DNA of 13,446 bases from an uncultured Eubacteriaceae bacterium (GTDB lineage: Bacteria > Bacillota > Clostridia > Lachnospirales > CAG-274), in assembly GCA_938042265.1 (NCBI GenBank), contig CALIRN010000242.1, forward strand, positions 1 through 13,446, given 5' to 3'. This document shows positions 12,981-13,446 of this stretch, one piece after another. Under the pieces are notes generated by a model. It ran no database searches, was not told the DNA's origin, and saw nothing but the letters and a program-made list of their open reading frames with translations. The position numbers and the translations under genes were made by a program. The first letter of the stretch is position 1. Every line of letters starts with the position of its first letter.

Positions 12981-13446
12981 CAAGCGCATTTATCTTCCTG
13001 GCATCATCGGCAAGGGCTACAAGGACTTCTGGAACTTCAAGGGCAGATACAGAGTATGCAAGGGCAGCAGGGCAAGTAAAAAGAGCAAGACAACAGCTCT
13101 TAATTTTATATACAGAATTATGAAATACCCACAGGCAAACCTGCTTGTTGTGCGTAAGGTATTTGGTACCCTTAAAGACAGCTGTTATACAGAGCTTAAA
13201 TGGGCTATTCACAGATTTGGAGTGGATAGCCTTTTTGATTGCAAGCTAAGTCCTCTTGAAATAACCTACAAGCCTACGGGGCAGAAGATATATTTCAGAG
13301 GACTGGATGACCCGCTTAAAATTACATCTATTACCGTTGATGTGGGCTGTCTTTGCTGGTGCTGGATTGAGGAGGCTTATGAGATAAGCTCAGAGGCTGA
13401 CTTTGATATGCTTGACGAGAGTATAAGAGGTGAAGTACCCGACGGG
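12973..13446 (+). CDS. terL: Terminase large subunit (5' part, cut by window end)
   Basis: The first 158 codons of the packaging ATPase-nuclease, open to the right edge. The N-terminal ATPase shows an adapted Walker A, KGSRASKKSKTTA (about 29-41), as in PBSX/Terminase_3-type subunits. LLVVRKVFGTLKDS (about 54-67) follows. A Walker B-like stretch with acidic WIEEAYE sits near residues 132-138. The C-terminal nuclease domain lies outside the window. ATG 12973 overlaps the small subunit's end. It powers DNA translocation into the prohead and cuts the concatemer. Confidence 0.93.
   Translation, partial: MTDKRIYLPGIIGKGYKDFWNFKGRYRVCKGSRASKKSKTTALNFIYRIMKYPQANLLVVRKVFGTLKDSCYTELKWAIHRFGVDSLFDCKLSPLEITYKPTGQKIYFRGLDDPLKITSITVDVGCLCWCWIEEAYEISSEADFDMLDESIRGEVPDG

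Overview
The window looks like the early-to-late transition of a temperate tailed phage (a prophage or phage contig) of a low-to-moderate GC Gram-positive host, most likely a gut Clostridia member. Reasons: strong AGGAGG-type ribosome sites, frequent TTG/GTG starts, tightly overlapping rightward genes, and a typical Firmicutes phage order: recombination genes, primase-helicase, resolvase, SF2 helicase, methyltransferase, YopX, late-regulator-like HTH, then terminase. All genes but one tiny candidate read rightward.

Region by region. (1) 1-2064: small early genes, namely an HTH/excisionase-like protein, a possible 22-residue peptide embedded in an elaborately folded leader, two small unknown proteins, a repeat protein with fifteen 27-bp in-frame units, and a small membrane protein. 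(2) 2057-5982: DNA metabolism, namely a Gam-like nuclease inhibitor, a RecA-fold Sak4-like ATPase, an SSB-like protein with an acidic DDDDLPF tail, and a 707-residue primase-helicase. (3) 5983-6457: a 475-bp non-coding gap with four regularly spaced G5 tracts, a nearly pure A/T block of 70 bp and several inverted repeats. This is the best candidate for the replication origin. (4) 6458-10545: a RecU-like resolvase, a DEAD/DEAH-type helicase, three small or unknown proteins (two rich in cysteine) and a beta-class DNA methyltransferase. (5) 10546-11594: a leftward 29-codon candidate gene, a YopX protein and an ArpU-like regulator. (6) 11595-12517: a self-contained cassette of terminator, consensus sigma-A promoter, one AT-rich gene of unknown function and a second terminator. 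This is classic 'moron' architecture. (7) 12537-13446: terminase small subunit and the start of the large subunit, which runs off the right end.

Working together: Gam would protect linear DNA ends, the Sak4-like ATPase and SSB would drive strand annealing, the primase-helicase would initiate at the adjacent origin-like gap, the resolvase and SF2 helicase would process branched intermediates, and the terminase would package. The most interesting unexplained item is the autonomous gene at 11752-12498, a candidate lysogenic-conversion or phage-exclusion factor. The origin-like G-tract array and the folded leader at 275-396 come next. All functional statements come from reading motifs by eye; no database search was run.
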